Shown here in pieces: positions 6,772-14,096 of a stretch of DNA of 20,577 bases; position 1 is the first letter of the stretch, and each line of letters starts with the position of its first letter. The stretch spans positions 1 to 20,577 of the forward strand of contig CAZAIO010000043.1 of assembly GCA_964485235.1 (NCBI GenBank). The letters run 5' to 3'. The notes below the pieces were generated by a model. It was not told the origin of the DNA and ran no database searches. It worked only from the letters and a program-made list of their open reading frames with translations. The translations under genes were made by a program, and so were the position numbers. This DNA is from CAZAIO01 sp964485235 (lineage in GTDB: Bacteria > Chloroflexota > Dehalococcoidia > GIF9 > UBA5629).

Positions 6772-7872
6772 ATGAAAAAAAGGATAATATCTTTATCTGT
6801 AGTGCTGGTACTGGTGTTAAGCGTATTTCTCGCTGCGGCGGCGCTGGTTGCAGCAGACTCGGGAGACGACCCGAATACAGTAACATCATCAAGGATGGTG
6901 TTTAAAGGTGCACTGACATACGAGGGTAACGGGATTTTTACAGGGACAATAGCGATGGTCGATGAAAGTGCCCTCGGGATCGGTGATAGTGAAGCCGGAT
7001 TCGATATTTATGCAAAGACGGGTGTTAAGGCAACCTATGATACCGATTCATCCAGCAGTTCAAGCTATGTATGCGGTATTATTGTTGATCACGACGCATA
7101 TACTACTGCCGGCGGATGGGGGTCATTCTATGATCCTGATTGCGCAGACTGGTATAACTATCAATTAACATTAACAGAAAGCACCTGGGCTGTTGAATAT
7201 AATGGTAATGTTGGAAATGATGAGATATTTACCGGTGCGTCAGCAGCACCTATGTCCGGTGAGATGGATTGGACCGCAAAATATGCCCGTGAGACAGGCG
7301 CTGGTGTATATTATTCGGGAATGGGAACACCGGAAAGCGATGGTTATGCTCTGGATAATACCTGTACCGGGACCAATACTGGTGCAGGTGCATGGGATAT
7401 GGACTGGAGCTGGGGCAGTGAATATATACCTTTGCAGTATCCCGGTTTCGATGTTTCGGTAACCGGAAGCGGAGGAGTATATACGGTGATGTTGACTCCG
7501 GCTTCTGCAGGAAGCACCCAGCTTACAGTTGAGGTACCGGATATCGTGGCAATTTCTGTGGATCCGACGTCGATAGACTACGGTACGATTTTGCCGGGGC
7601 AGACATCAGCCCAGAAGAACGTAACGGTAACAAATATCGGTACGCATTCCGTGACTGTTGATATCGGGGTAAATCCCGCTTCGGGTACTGTATTCGATAA
7701 CCTGCAATTATATAAAGCGACATGGCTTACCGGTACCACGTGGGATGATTTTATCACCGGACTCGGTATGAATGCATCCAGCAGCGTTGCAACAAGATTA
7801 CCGGTGCCTTCATCTTATACACCCGGTGGCGATGAGAATGCATCACTGGTCTTTACCGCTACGGGAGAATAG
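6772..7872 (+). CDS. Exported beta-sandwich (Ig-like) protein, unknown function
   Basis: A 366-aa protein with a clear signal peptide (MKKR, a hydrophobic core, and a cut near LVAA/DSGDD at about residue 29). The mature chain is rich in Gly, Ser, Thr, Asp, Trp and Tyr. From about residue 255, ISVDPTSIDYGTILPGQTS and NVTVTNIGTHSVTVDI resemble the Ig-like fold of DUF1573-type or CARDB-like surface proteins. No C-terminal anchor or lipobox is visible, so it may be released or bound to the surface layer. The ATG has AAGGAG 7 nt upstream. It is the first of three exported-protein genes in a row and lies behind a structured leader with terminator. The N-terminal 200 residues match no family I know. 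Confidence 0.8.
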   Translation: MKKRIISLSVVLVLVLSVFLAAAALVAADSGDDPNTVTSSRMVFKGALTYEGNGIFTGTIAMVDESALGIGDSEAGFDIYAKTGVKATYDTDSSSSSSYVCGIIVDHDAYTTAGGWGSFYDPDCADWYNYQLTLTESTWAVEYNGNVGNDEIFTGASAAPMSGEMDWTAKYARETGAGVYYSGMGTPESDGYALDNTCTGTNTGAGAWDMDWSWGSEYIPLQYPGFDVSVTGSGGVYTVMLTPASAGSTQLTVEVPDIVAISVDPTSIDYGTILPGQTSAQKNVTVTNIGTHSVTVDIGVNPASGTVFDNLQLYKATWLTGTTWDDFITGLGMNASSSVATRLPVPSSYTPGGDENASLVFTATGE

Positions 7873-7885
7873 GTTGTTTGACTTC

Positions 7886-7916
7886 GGGGGAGTGATATAA
7901 TGGGAATCGCTCCCCC
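7886..7916 (+). terminator. GC-rich hairpin between exported-protein genes
   Basis: GGGGGAGTGAT (7886-7896) pairs with ATCGCTCCCCC (7906-7916), 11 bp with one G-U and a 9-nt loop. Only ATTTA follows, so it is a weak terminator or a processing/stabilising hairpin that could set unequal levels of the first protein and the two downstream ones. Confidence 0.55.
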
Positions 7917-7937
7917 ATTTATGTAATGGAGGTATCC

Positions 7938-8492
7938 ATGAAAAGATATTTTGCCGTATTAACGGTGGTTGCTATATGTCTGATAATATCAGGTTCTGCT
8001 TTTGCTGCAAGTCTGGGTATCAGCCCGAGCAGTATAGAGATAGAGGTGCCTGCCGGCGGCAGTACCACTGCCAGTTTTAATGTGCATTATTTCAGCGGAG
8101 ATGTACAGGTGAGCCTGGTGGATATACCGCTCAGGGTGGAGCCGGAGACTGTTTCTGTCGATGCGCTGGATGATCCGGAAGAGATAGAGGTCACTATTTA
8201 TGGAGACCCTTCTCTCGGTTCTGAAGTGTATAATGGTTATATAAAATTCCTTGGCATGAGCGGGGAGATGATCTCCGTTGCTGTACAGGTCAAGGCAAAG
8301 GTGACCAATATAGTCGAAGGGCAGGCTGTCTCAGAAGAACCGGAAACAACAGTAAATACAGGTGATCAGTCTGAGAATCCATCGCCGGGCAGCACGGGCG
8401 TGTTACCCCGGACTACGATTATTATTGTTGCCTGTGCGGTAATTGTTCTGGGGTTGGTAATTCTTGCTGTGAGCTTTGCCAGGAGAAGATGA
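7938..8492 (+). CDS. Exported, C-terminally membrane-anchored beta-sandwich protein
   Basis: A 184-aa protein with a signal peptide (MKRYFAVLTVVAICLIISG, cut near AFA/ASL). An Ig/NEW3-like domain follows (about residues 26-125; ISPSSIEIEVPAGGSTTASF is typical of such strands). Next come an acidic Ser/Pro/Glu/Thr linker and a C-terminal anchor: hydrophobic stretch IIIVACAVIVLGLVILAV, then FARRR. The LPRTT just before the helix resembles a sortase LPxTG motif but lacks the Gly, and no sortase is in the window; a plain membrane anchor is simpler. I start it at ATG 7938 because GGAGG ends 6 nt upstream, not at the ATG 12 nt earlier. Its stop overlaps the next start (ATGA), so the two genes are coupled. 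Confidence 0.8.
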   Translation: MKRYFAVLTVVAICLIISGSAFAASLGISPSSIEIEVPAGGSTTASFNVHYFSGDVQVSLVDIPLRVEPETVSVDALDDPEEIEVTIYGDPSLGSEVYNGYIKFLGMSGEMISVAVQVKAKVTNIVEGQAVSEEPETTVNTGDQSENPSPGSTGVLPRTTIIIVACAVIVLGLVILAVSFARRR

Positions 8493-8998
8493 TAAGATCA
8501 TTTAAATTAGCCCTAGTTTATATATTATTTATAGTACCATTAATATTATCCGGCTCTCCGGTGCATGCGGAAGAGGGTTCAAGCGAAGTCGATTTGCATG
8601 TTACTGTGATAGGACCGCCGTTGGTCGTTACCTGTCCCGCGAACGGGATCGGAACTACCAAGGCGACATTAAACGGGTATTTGACCGGCATGGGCACTGC
8701 TTCAAGGGTGAAGGTCAGTTTTGGCTGGGATACGGTGTCCCATGCAGGTAATCCGGAAGCATATTCTCACTGGACTTACACTCAGGTAAAACGCTCGCCG
8801 GGTAAGTTTAAAGTGCGATTGGATAATTTGAAACCGGGTACTACCTATTATTTCAGGGCAAAAGCTGCAGGTGATACTATCAGCTATGGTGAAGAATTGA
8901 GCTTTACGACGTCTCCACACGGATATCATTGGTATCACGGCTGGTGGAACCGCTGGAACCGGTGGTGGGGAAAAATGAATTTCTGGCATAGAAAATAG
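8489..8998 (+). CDS. Exported fibronectin III-like protein with Trp/His-rich tail
   Basis: A 169-aa protein with a signal peptide (about residues 1-27, ending VHA/EEG). A single FN3-like domain spans about 38-143: ATLNGYLTGMGTASRVKVSF, then LDNLKPGTTYYFRAKAAG, and closing ELSFTTS, the classic last strands of that fold. The last 26 residues are very unusual, with seven Trp, four His, two Tyr and several basic residues (HGYHWYHGWWNRWNRW and beyond). No membrane anchor is visible. The start overlaps the stop of the anchored protein (ATGA), with AGGAGA just upstream, so it is made together with it. The tail could bind polysaccharide, membrane interface or metal; nothing in the sequence decides this. 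Confidence 0.8.
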   Translation: MIRSFKLALVYILFIVPLILSGSPVHAEEGSSEVDLHVTVIGPPLVVTCPANGIGTTKATLNGYLTGMGTASRVKVSFGWDTVSHAGNPEAYSHWTYTQVKRSPGKFKVRLDNLKPGTTYYFRAKAAGDTISYGEELSFTTSPHGYHWYHGWWNRWNRWWGKMNFWHRK

Positions 8999-9096
8999 GC
9001 ATTTACCTGCTTCTCTATAACCTCTGTTTTTCTTCATTTGATTTTACCTTTTTACTGGTGTAACCTGAACTGCGTACTAATCCTTACGGGGAGAGC

Positions 9097-9885
9097 ATGA
9101 AAGTCAGGGACGCGTTCGAAATTAAAAGAAAGGAAGTCGTGAGTGTTGTTGGTGGCGGCGGCAAGACAACGTTCATGTTTGTACTGGCGCATGAGCTTGC
9201 CGAAGAAGGAATTCCGGTAATCACCACGACAACGACCAAGCTGGTCCAGACCGAGCCGTCACATTACGGTACCCCGTTTTTATTGATCGAAAGGGATGTG
9301 GAGAGATTACTTCACCTTTTACAGGATAAGCTGAAGGAGTACGGGCATGTTACCGTTGCTGCCGGGATATTACAGGGCCCCGGCAAGCTGGAAGGGATCA
9401 GCCCGAATACTGTAGACAAAATTGCAGCAATGGAAATCGGCGACATTATCATCGAGGCGGACGGCGCGAGGCATAAGCCGATAAAGGCTCCTTCTGAAAC
9501 CGAGCCTGTAATTCCGGCAAGCACAACACTTGTAGTCCCGGTTATCGGAATGGATTCGCTGGGTGCCAGGTTGAACGATGGTGATGTGTTTCGCCCGGAG
9601 GTTATTTCCCGGCTTACCGGACTACCGTTGGATGAACGGATCACGGGAGCTGATATTGCCACACTGATTGTACATCCGGAAGGTATTGCGAAAGGGACTC
9701 CGCACGGTGCGAAAATCATTCCGCTGCTTAATAAAGTGTCCGGCGAAAACATTTCAGCAGCACGGGATACGGCAAAGCGGATTTTACATAAAATGCATCC
9801 TCAGATACATAAAGTAGTGCTGGGCAATATGCGAAGTACATCTCCTGTGGTTGATGTGATCGAAGAAAAGACAACAAACGTGTGA
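9097..9885 (+). CDS. yqeC: YqeC-family selenium-dependent hydroxylase accessory protein
   Basis: A 262-aa predicted cytoplasmic P-loop NTPase. The P-loop VVGGGGKTT (about 17-25) follows an N-terminal beta strand, and the family-specific EADGARHKPIKAPSETEPV block sits about 119-137, followed by VIPASTTLVVPVIGMDSLG. YqeC proteins are linked to maturation of selenium-dependent molybdenum hydroxylases (xanthine dehydrogenase-like enzymes) in anaerobes; the exact reaction is not established. The start has GGGGAG 3-8 nt upstream. It is separated from the exported-protein genes by about 100 nt and converges on lepB with only 13 nt between stops. No selenium or molybdenum genes are nearby, so its client enzymes must lie elsewhere. 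Confidence 0.9.
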   Translation: MKVRDAFEIKRKEVVSVVGGGGKTTFMFVLAHELAEEGIPVITTTTTKLVQTEPSHYGTPFLLIERDVERLLHLLQDKLKEYGHVTVAAGILQGPGKLEGISPNTVDKIAAMEIGDIIIEADGARHKPIKAPSETEPVIPASTTLVVPVIGMDSLGARLNDGDVFRPEVISRLTGLPLDERITGADIATLIVHPEGIAKGTPHGAKIIPLLNKVSGENISAARDTAKRILHKMHPQIHKVVLGNMRSTSPVVDVIEEKTTNV

Positions 9886-9898
9886 TAGTACGGGATAA

Positions 9899-10426
9899 TC
9901 AGTTGTCGGCAAATGCATAATTAGGGGCCGGTCCCAGTAAGTCGAGTGGCCATATGCTGACCCATGCTTTGCCTATGATCAGGTCGCGCTCTACAGTCCA
10001 ACCGCAATGCGAATCGTAGCTGCCGTTCCTGTTGTCCCCGAGGACGAAGTACCGGTCATTTCCAATGGTGAGGTTTTCAATCCTGTATTTCGGTACTTCT
10101 TTAATATAAGGTTCATCGAGGGGGAACCCGTTGATAAATACCTTTCCATCCCGTATAGCGATCTGTTCGCCGGGAAGCCCGATCACCCTTTTTATAAGCG
10201 GTATATCGCTCTGCCTTTCGGGCAATTGAAAAACGATGATATCGCCTCTTTTAGGACTATCGATAAAATAGGCGGTCTTGCTAATAAAGATGCGCTCCCC
10301 TTCAACAAGAGTAGGCGTCATCGATGTCTGTCTGACCACGCACTGAAACAGCATTGCCTGAAGCATAAAGAACACACATAAAGCAAGCGATACCGGTATA
10401 ATAAAGTCTTTGATCAAACTTTTCAT
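9899..10426 (-). CDS. lepB: Signal peptidase I
   Basis: A 175-aa membrane-anchored serine protease that removes signal peptides outside the membrane. There is one N-terminal helix (about residues 8-29, IIPVSLALCVFFMLQAM). The nucleophile is Ser35 in QTSMTPTL and the general base is Lys79 in LIKRVIGLPGE. The conserved GDNRNGSYDS block is at 130-139, all in family order. The length suits the short Gram-positive/Chloroflexota type with one membrane segment. I start at ATG 10426, which has GGAAAG upstream; a GTG at 10474 would add 16 residues but has no ribosome site. It stands alone among exported-protein genes that would be its substrates. Confidence 0.95.
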   Translation of the reverse strand: MKSLIKDFIIPVSLALCVFFMLQAMLFQCVVRQTSMTPTLVEGERIFISKTAYFIDSPKRGDIIVFQLPERQSDIPLIKRVIGLPGEQIAIRDGKVFINGFPLDEPYIKEVPKYRIENLTIGNDRYFVLGDNRNGSYDSHCGWTVERDLIIGKAWVSIWPLDLLGPAPNYAFADN

Positions 10427-10783
10427 AATGTACTTTCCGGTTTTAACAACAGCTTCCGCGTAATCATAGAACACCCGTTATTAAAATACAAGCATTTGAA
10501 CGTAAATAAAAACTCACATGTTATTTTATGAATGAAGCTCTTTAATAAAGAGATATATAAAATTTGTTTTAAGACCTGTATTTCGTGATTACATCTCCGG
10601 TGGAAATGTGTAACTTTCTACATTTCGAAGTCCGATATGTTAACCGCAATTAGTAAAAAAACAAAGGCTCACCGGTTTTTACGGAATGTCTCTTCACAAT
10701 TTCTTAAAGAATAATTTATATAATCCTTTCAATGCATGTAATAATATGATAACTGAAATATAAAACTCGGAGAGATATACACG
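10427..10783. other. Divergent intergenic region lepB / cysteine-cluster operon
   Basis: AT-rich, with no open frame worth calling. On the plus strand TATAAT (10719-10724) lies 60 nt before the ATG at 10784. The best -35 candidate, TTCACA at 10693-10698, is 20 bp away, so the promoter is weak or depends on an activator. CTCTTT-AAT-AAAGAG (about 10531-10545) forms a 6-bp hairpin. Nothing else was recognised. Confidence 0.4.
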
Positions 10784-11092
10784 ATGAATAAGATAATATC
10801 GTTTTTAGCGTTAAAGAAAGCTTTTTTAACTATAACGATGGTGGTAATTATCGGTTTTGCCCTTTTTGGCAGCTACAATATAGCCCGGTCTTTTTCCCTC
10901 CTCGATCGTGACGGGGAAGCCGGTGACAATACGGTCTCTATAAATACACAGACCTCTGTCTTTATTAATCCGGATGGTAACTTTTGTAGCCCTTTCGGCT
11001 GTGCCGGTTGTACAGGATGTATCAATCCGGAATACAGGCAGATATCGGAAGCTGTTTTTGCTCCTGTCGCTGAGCTGAATCAACCGTTATGA
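10784..11092 (+). CDS. Small exported or membrane-anchored protein with Cys cluster
   Basis: A 102-aa protein with one N-terminal hydrophobic helix (about residues 12-32, after a KK), working as an uncleaved anchor or signal peptide. The outer part carries a cluster of four cysteines, C68-x4-C73-x2-C76-x2-C79 (NFCSPFGCAGCTGC), spaced like a metal or Fe-S site, although such clusters are uncommon outside the membrane. The ATG has GGAGAG 9 nt upstream. The next gene, also an exported four-Cys protein, starts 33 nt after the stop, so they are probably one operon acting together. I recognise no family. Confidence 0.65.
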   Translation: MNKIISFLALKKAFLTITMVVIIGFALFGSYNIARSFSLLDRDGEAGDNTVSINTQTSVFINPDGNFCSPFGCAGCTGCINPEYRQISEAVFAPVAELNQPL

Positions 11093-11124
11093 TAATTCAG
11101 AGGCTATTACATATAAGGAAAGTT

Positions 11125-11841
11125 ATGAAGAAAAAAATTGCGATAATCGTTTTCACTTTTATGCTACTTATCGGATTTGCCGGCACCTTCGGCGGGTCCG
11201 CAATTGCCGAGGCGGCTACTGTTGTCTGGAATTCCTGTCAGCGTGGGATGGTTGATTGTCCTTATCCCGGGGCATGTCGTTCATATATAGATACAAATAA
11301 CGATGATATCTGTGACAGGAGTCAACCGGCTCCGCAGCAGGAGCCCTTATCGGAAAATACTACGTCCGGCATATCTGATATTTCTACCGATTCGTCACAT
11401 ATTGAGCAGGATATTAAAGATCGTATAGACGTTTCCTCTTCCGGAATTGATCCTATAGAGCAGTCCATTGATGTGGATGACCCTGGAACCATCACCGCTG
11501 GAAATGATAGCTTAGGAATTAGACATACGTACTACTTTATACCGATATTGCTCGTACTGGCGATTTTATACTACCTGACATGGCTGTTATCCAAAAGAAA
11601 ATTTATACGACAGGTACTTCATCGGAGAATATGGAACATCGTATTGCTGGTCAGTACCGTAGCCTCTGCCCTGTTGGGGCTTTTCCTTATATTGAACCTG
11701 GATTTTAATCTTGGTATCGCCTTACCTTTTAATATGCTTTTCTGGCATGTCGAAGCGGGTATTGCTATGGGGATCATTGCAGCATTTCATGTTTTGTGGC
11801 ACTGGAAATATTTCGTCAAGATCGTGAAAACTGAATCTTAG
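11125..11841 (+). CDS. Exported Cys/Ca-loop protein with DUF4405-like membrane domain
   Basis: A 238-aa protein. A signal peptide covers about residues 1-31 (cut near AEA/AT). A cysteine region follows (C38, C45, C51, C63; GMVDCPYPGACRSYIDT) that runs into an EF-hand/dockerin-like loop, D56-x-N58-x-D60-x-I62-x-D64. Next is an acidic Ser/Asp/Ile linker (about 68-133). The C-terminus has three hydrophobic helices (about 139-155, 172-194, 206-226). The last carries His residues (FWHVEAGIAMG, then FHVLWHWKYF) as in DUF4405/cytochrome b-like domains, where they could bind haem. The ATG at 11125 is preceded by AAGGAAA; an ATG 36 nt earlier overlaps the previous stop but lacks a site. This suggests an extracytoplasmic redox or metal protein passing electrons to or from a membrane haem; the function is inferred. 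Confidence 0.7.
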   Translation: MKKKIAIIVFTFMLLIGFAGTFGGSAIAEAATVVWNSCQRGMVDCPYPGACRSYIDTNNDDICDRSQPAPQQEPLSENTTSGISDISTDSSHIEQDIKDRIDVSSSGIDPIEQSIDVDDPGTITAGNDSLGIRHTYYFIPILLVLAILYYLTWLLSKRKFIRQVLHRRIWNIVLLVSTVASALLGLFLILNLDFNLGIALPFNMLFWHVEAGIAMGIIAAFHVLWHWKYFVKIVKTES

Positions 11842-11991
11842 TATTTAAAATCTTCACTGTGCAATCAACATAATCAGATGGCATATAGCGCCTTTTAGTC
11901 TGAACCGGTAATGCGATATTAAAGCCAAGCGTAAACTGTTATATTATTTCGTGATAAAATTGTAGCATTGACCTGTCGATTGGGGGACGAT

Positions 11992-13347
11992 ATGAAAATT
12001 GTTACACGAGTTGACGAGGCGATAAATAGTACTACGATACGGCCGGGAAGCCGAATTTACGCATCTGGAAATGCGGCAACTCCGCAAGTATTGCTGCGGC
12101 AAATCGCGGACGACGAAAATATAATAAATGTAGAACTGATGGGAGCTTTATTCCTTGGCGAAATCAGTTCCGTATTCAATAAAGAGTGTTGCGAACGGGT
12201 CACTCACCGCGTTATCTTCAATAGCAACCACTCGCGACAGGCGGTGAACAATAACTGGGCGATGTACCAGTTGATGCATTTGTCCGATATTCCATGGCAG
12301 GTCAGGCACTATATCAAGCCGGACGTAGTCCTTATATCCGTAAGCGGACCGGACAATGGCCGGAACTACAGCCTGGGTACAACCGTAGAGGCGGTACCGG
12401 CGGCTATTGAAACTGCAAAAGTAAACGGAGGTGTGGTAATTGCAGAGAGAAACAGGCGGATGCCTTTTATACTGGGTACTACTGTTACCGCAGACGCCAT
12501 AGATTATCTGATAGATACCGACTATGAGTTGCCGGTTAATCCATGTCATAGTCCCGATGAACGTGCCAGAAAGATAGCCGAACTTATAGTGCAATTATAT
12601 ATTCACGACGGGTGTACTTTACAGTACGGAATCGGGGAAGTGCCGGAGGCTGTGACCGATGCTATTCTGGAAAAAGGTATACAGGACCTCGGTATCCACA
12701 CCGAGTTATTCGCAACCGCTATGCGAAAGCTGGTTGATGCGGGTACGGTTAGCAACCGATATTCGAAAACAAATTTCTCAGTCGCAACGCTATTTCTTGC
12801 CGACGGTGACGAAGGATACGGGTGGTTCCATTATAATAGTTCCGTACAGAGCAGGCCTGGCGACATTACCAATAACGTACTTAATATTGCGAAAGAGCCG
12901 GATATGATAGCGATCAACAGCGCAATAGGTGTAGACCTGCACGGGAACATCTGGGCGGACTCACTCCATGCAAATGAGATATATAGCGGCATCGGCGGCC
13001 AGTCGGATTTCCTGAGGGGTGCTCACCTGTCCAGACATGGTGTTCCCATTATAGGACTTAAATCGACAACGGAAAAAGGTGAAACGAAAATACTTCCTAA
13101 ATGTCCTGAAGGAATTTCGTCGACAGCAATTGCCGCTGATCCGGTAGTGATAGTAACCGAGTACGGTGCTTTTGACCCCAGGGGACTGAGTATCGGCGAA
13201 CACGCTGTCGGTATTGCCCATCTGGCAGAACCGGAAGTAAGAGAACAATTGTTGAAATATATCTATGACAGTGAAAAATTTCATAAACCCAGACAGGCAT
13301 TAACCGTCAGAAAACCGAAAGGGTTCTTTGCCTATGAAGACCTGTGA
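11992..13347 (+). CDS. Family I CoA-transferase (acetyl-CoA hydrolase / 4-hydroxybutyrate CoA-transferase type)
   Basis: A 451-aa enzyme of the Cat1/AbfT family, which moves CoA between acetyl-CoA (or another acyl-CoA) and a carboxylic acid through a glutamyl-CoA thioester. The catalytic Glu is E238 in GIHTELF, the same number as in Clostridium aminobutyricum 4-hydroxybutyrate CoA-transferase. LQYGIGEVPEAV (210-221) and the glycine-rich GIGGQSDF (333-340) are the other family blocks, and the C-terminal ITEYG-like strand is present as VTEYGAFDPRG. The ATG has GGGGGA 5 nt upstream; a TTG 24 nt earlier lacks one. It is a single-gene unit ended by a strong terminator. The exact acid substrate cannot be predicted; a hydrolase activity is also possible. 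Confidence 0.9.
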   Translation: MKIVTRVDEAINSTTIRPGSRIYASGNAATPQVLLRQIADDENIINVELMGALFLGEISSVFNKECCERVTHRVIFNSNHSRQAVNNNWAMYQLMHLSDIPWQVRHYIKPDVVLISVSGPDNGRNYSLGTTVEAVPAAIETAKVNGGVVIAERNRRMPFILGTTVTADAIDYLIDTDYELPVNPCHSPDERARKIAELIVQLYIHDGCTLQYGIGEVPEAVTDAILEKGIQDLGIHTELFATAMRKLVDAGTVSNRYSKTNFSVATLFLADGDEGYGWFHYNSSVQSRPGDITNNVLNIAKEPDMIAINSAIGVDLHGNIWADSLHANEIYSGIGGQSDFLRGAHLSRHGVPIIGLKSTTEKGETKILPKCPEGISSTAIAADPVVIVTEYGAFDPRGLSIGEHAVGIAHLAEPEVREQLLKYIYDSEKFHKPRQALTVRKPKGFFAYEDL

Positions 13348-13428
13348 AATTACTTTTTATCCGCTGGAATTGCTTGTAAAGATATAGTGTTCTTTCTGTC
13401 AGCGATTTCTTATATCCGGACTGTAATA

Positions 13429-13470
13429 AAAAGGCAGGCTGTGATTTCACAGCCTGCCTTTTAAAATTAT
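13429..13470. terminator. Bidirectional intrinsic terminator
   Basis: AAAAGGCAGGCTGTGA (13429-13444) pairs perfectly with TCACAGCCTGCCTTTT (13447-13462). T runs on the right arm (plus) and on the complement of the left arm (minus) let it serve both the CoA-transferase gene and the convergent small peptide gene. Confidence 0.88.
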
Positions 13471-13479
13471 TCTCGATTG

Positions 13480-13506
13480 TTATTTACTCCTGGCCGGAGT
13501 AAATAA
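13480..13506 (-). terminator. Hairpin after the small secreted peptide gene
   Basis: TTATTTACTCC (13480-13490) and GGAGTAAATAA (13496-13506) form an 11-bp perfect stem with a TGGCC loop, 12 nt past the stop of the peptide gene. It has no T tail and is followed on the minus strand by the stronger terminator at 13429-13470, giving a tandem 3' end. Confidence 0.6.
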
Positions 13507-13518
13507 TGAATAAAGTGA

Positions 13519-13743
13519 TTACCAACCGGGGCCATCGGGGATTCCATCGCCTGAATTGGGCGCAGCTTCCATATGACCCGAACCTGTTCCTGCATTGTTG
13601 CCATTAGGTCCATTGGGAGCGAGTTCATTACTGCCCTCATTCGGAATACAATCTCCCGAATCGGGGTTATCGGCTAATACAGCGCCTGTAGTAGCCAGGA
13701 GTAAGGTAACCACCATTACTATTGCCAGTAGATATTTTTTCAT
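13519..13743 (-). CDS. Small secreted Gly/Asn/Pro-rich peptide, member of the ECF regulon
   Basis: A 74-aa protein with a signal peptide (MKKYLLAIVMVVTLLLATTG, cut near VLA/DNPD at about 25). The mature part is about 49 residues, mainly Gly, Asn, Pro, Ser, Asp and Glu, predicted disordered. It holds two copies of an SGD-x-IP motif (NPDSGDCIPNEG and PNSGDGIPDGPGW), one near each end, a single Cys and a terminal Trp. The ATG has AGGAGGA 5 nt upstream; a longer frame to 13824 would run through the promoter and is rejected. It is transcribed divergently from the ECF sigma gene, from a promoter with the same TGTAAC-N16-CGTTA code (13786-13813). I know no family. It could be a wall-associated, matrix or signalling peptide. 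Confidence 0.72.
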   Translation of the reverse strand: MKKYLLAIVMVVTLLLATTGAVLADNPDSGDCIPNEGSNELAPNGPNGNNAGTGSGHMEAAPNSGDGIPDGPGW

Positions 13744-13785
13744 AAGTTCCTCCTTTTTTTTATTGAGTCCCTGGCGTTTCGAGAT

Positions 13786-13813
13786 ATAACGAAAAAAAAG
13801 TGAAATTGTTACA
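13786..13813 (-). promoter_or_regulatory. ECF-type promoter of the secreted peptide gene
   Basis: On the minus strand TGTAAC (13813-13808), 16 bp, then CGTTAT (13791-13786). It shares the extended form TGTAACA-N13-TTCGTTA with two other promoters in the window. The leader to the ATG is about 40 nt. Confidence 0.75.
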
Positions 13814-14041
13814 TCCGGATACAATATTATTTAAAAATTCAGTCATTTATTTGGAAATTCAGCTTGATAGATTCATGGGACTTATACCGGAATACAGTGC
13901 AGACAAGAGAGGGATAATATCTTTATTTAAAGGAAAAGGATAATTTGAAGGTTACCCGGTATAAACCGGCAAGACTTCTCCACGTTTCACAAAAATATAG
14001 GATTATTATAATCTTATTATTATATGCATATGTTCCAGCGG

Positions 14042-14059
14042 TTTTCCCCACAGGGAAAA
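14042..14059. repeat. Inverted repeat upstream of the sigma-operon promoter
   Basis: TTTTCCC-CACA-GGGAAAA, 7-bp arms, ends 6 bp before the -35 box at 14066. It is a possible binding site for an additional regulator of the sigma operon. Confidence 0.4.
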
Positions 14060-14065
14060 TACGAC

Positions 14066-14093
14066 TGTAACATTTTCTTAACTGTTTCGTTAA
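14066..14093 (+). promoter_or_regulatory. Autoregulatory ECF promoter of the sigma factor operon
   Basis: TGTAAC (14066-14071), 16 bp, CGTTAA (14088-14093). It is identical in both boxes and spacing to the promoter at 16211 and nearly so to that at 13813. The -35 resembles Bacillus SigX-type TGTAAC and the CGT-type -10 of ECF factors. Transcription should start around 14097-14101, so the sigma mRNA would have almost no leader. Confidence 0.78.
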
Positions 14094-14096
14094 AAG

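Noticed and set aside
8399..8425. LPRTT before the C-terminal helix as a sortase signal
   Set aside because: The Gly of LPxTG is missing and no sortase gene is visible. A simple membrane anchor with a positive end explains it.
9058..9096. TGTAAC upstream of yqeC as an ECF promoter
   Set aside because: There is no CGTT at 16 bp spacing.
9312..9752. Minus-strand open frame of 146 codons inside yqeC
   Set aside because: It is antisense to a well-supported family gene, with no ribosome site.
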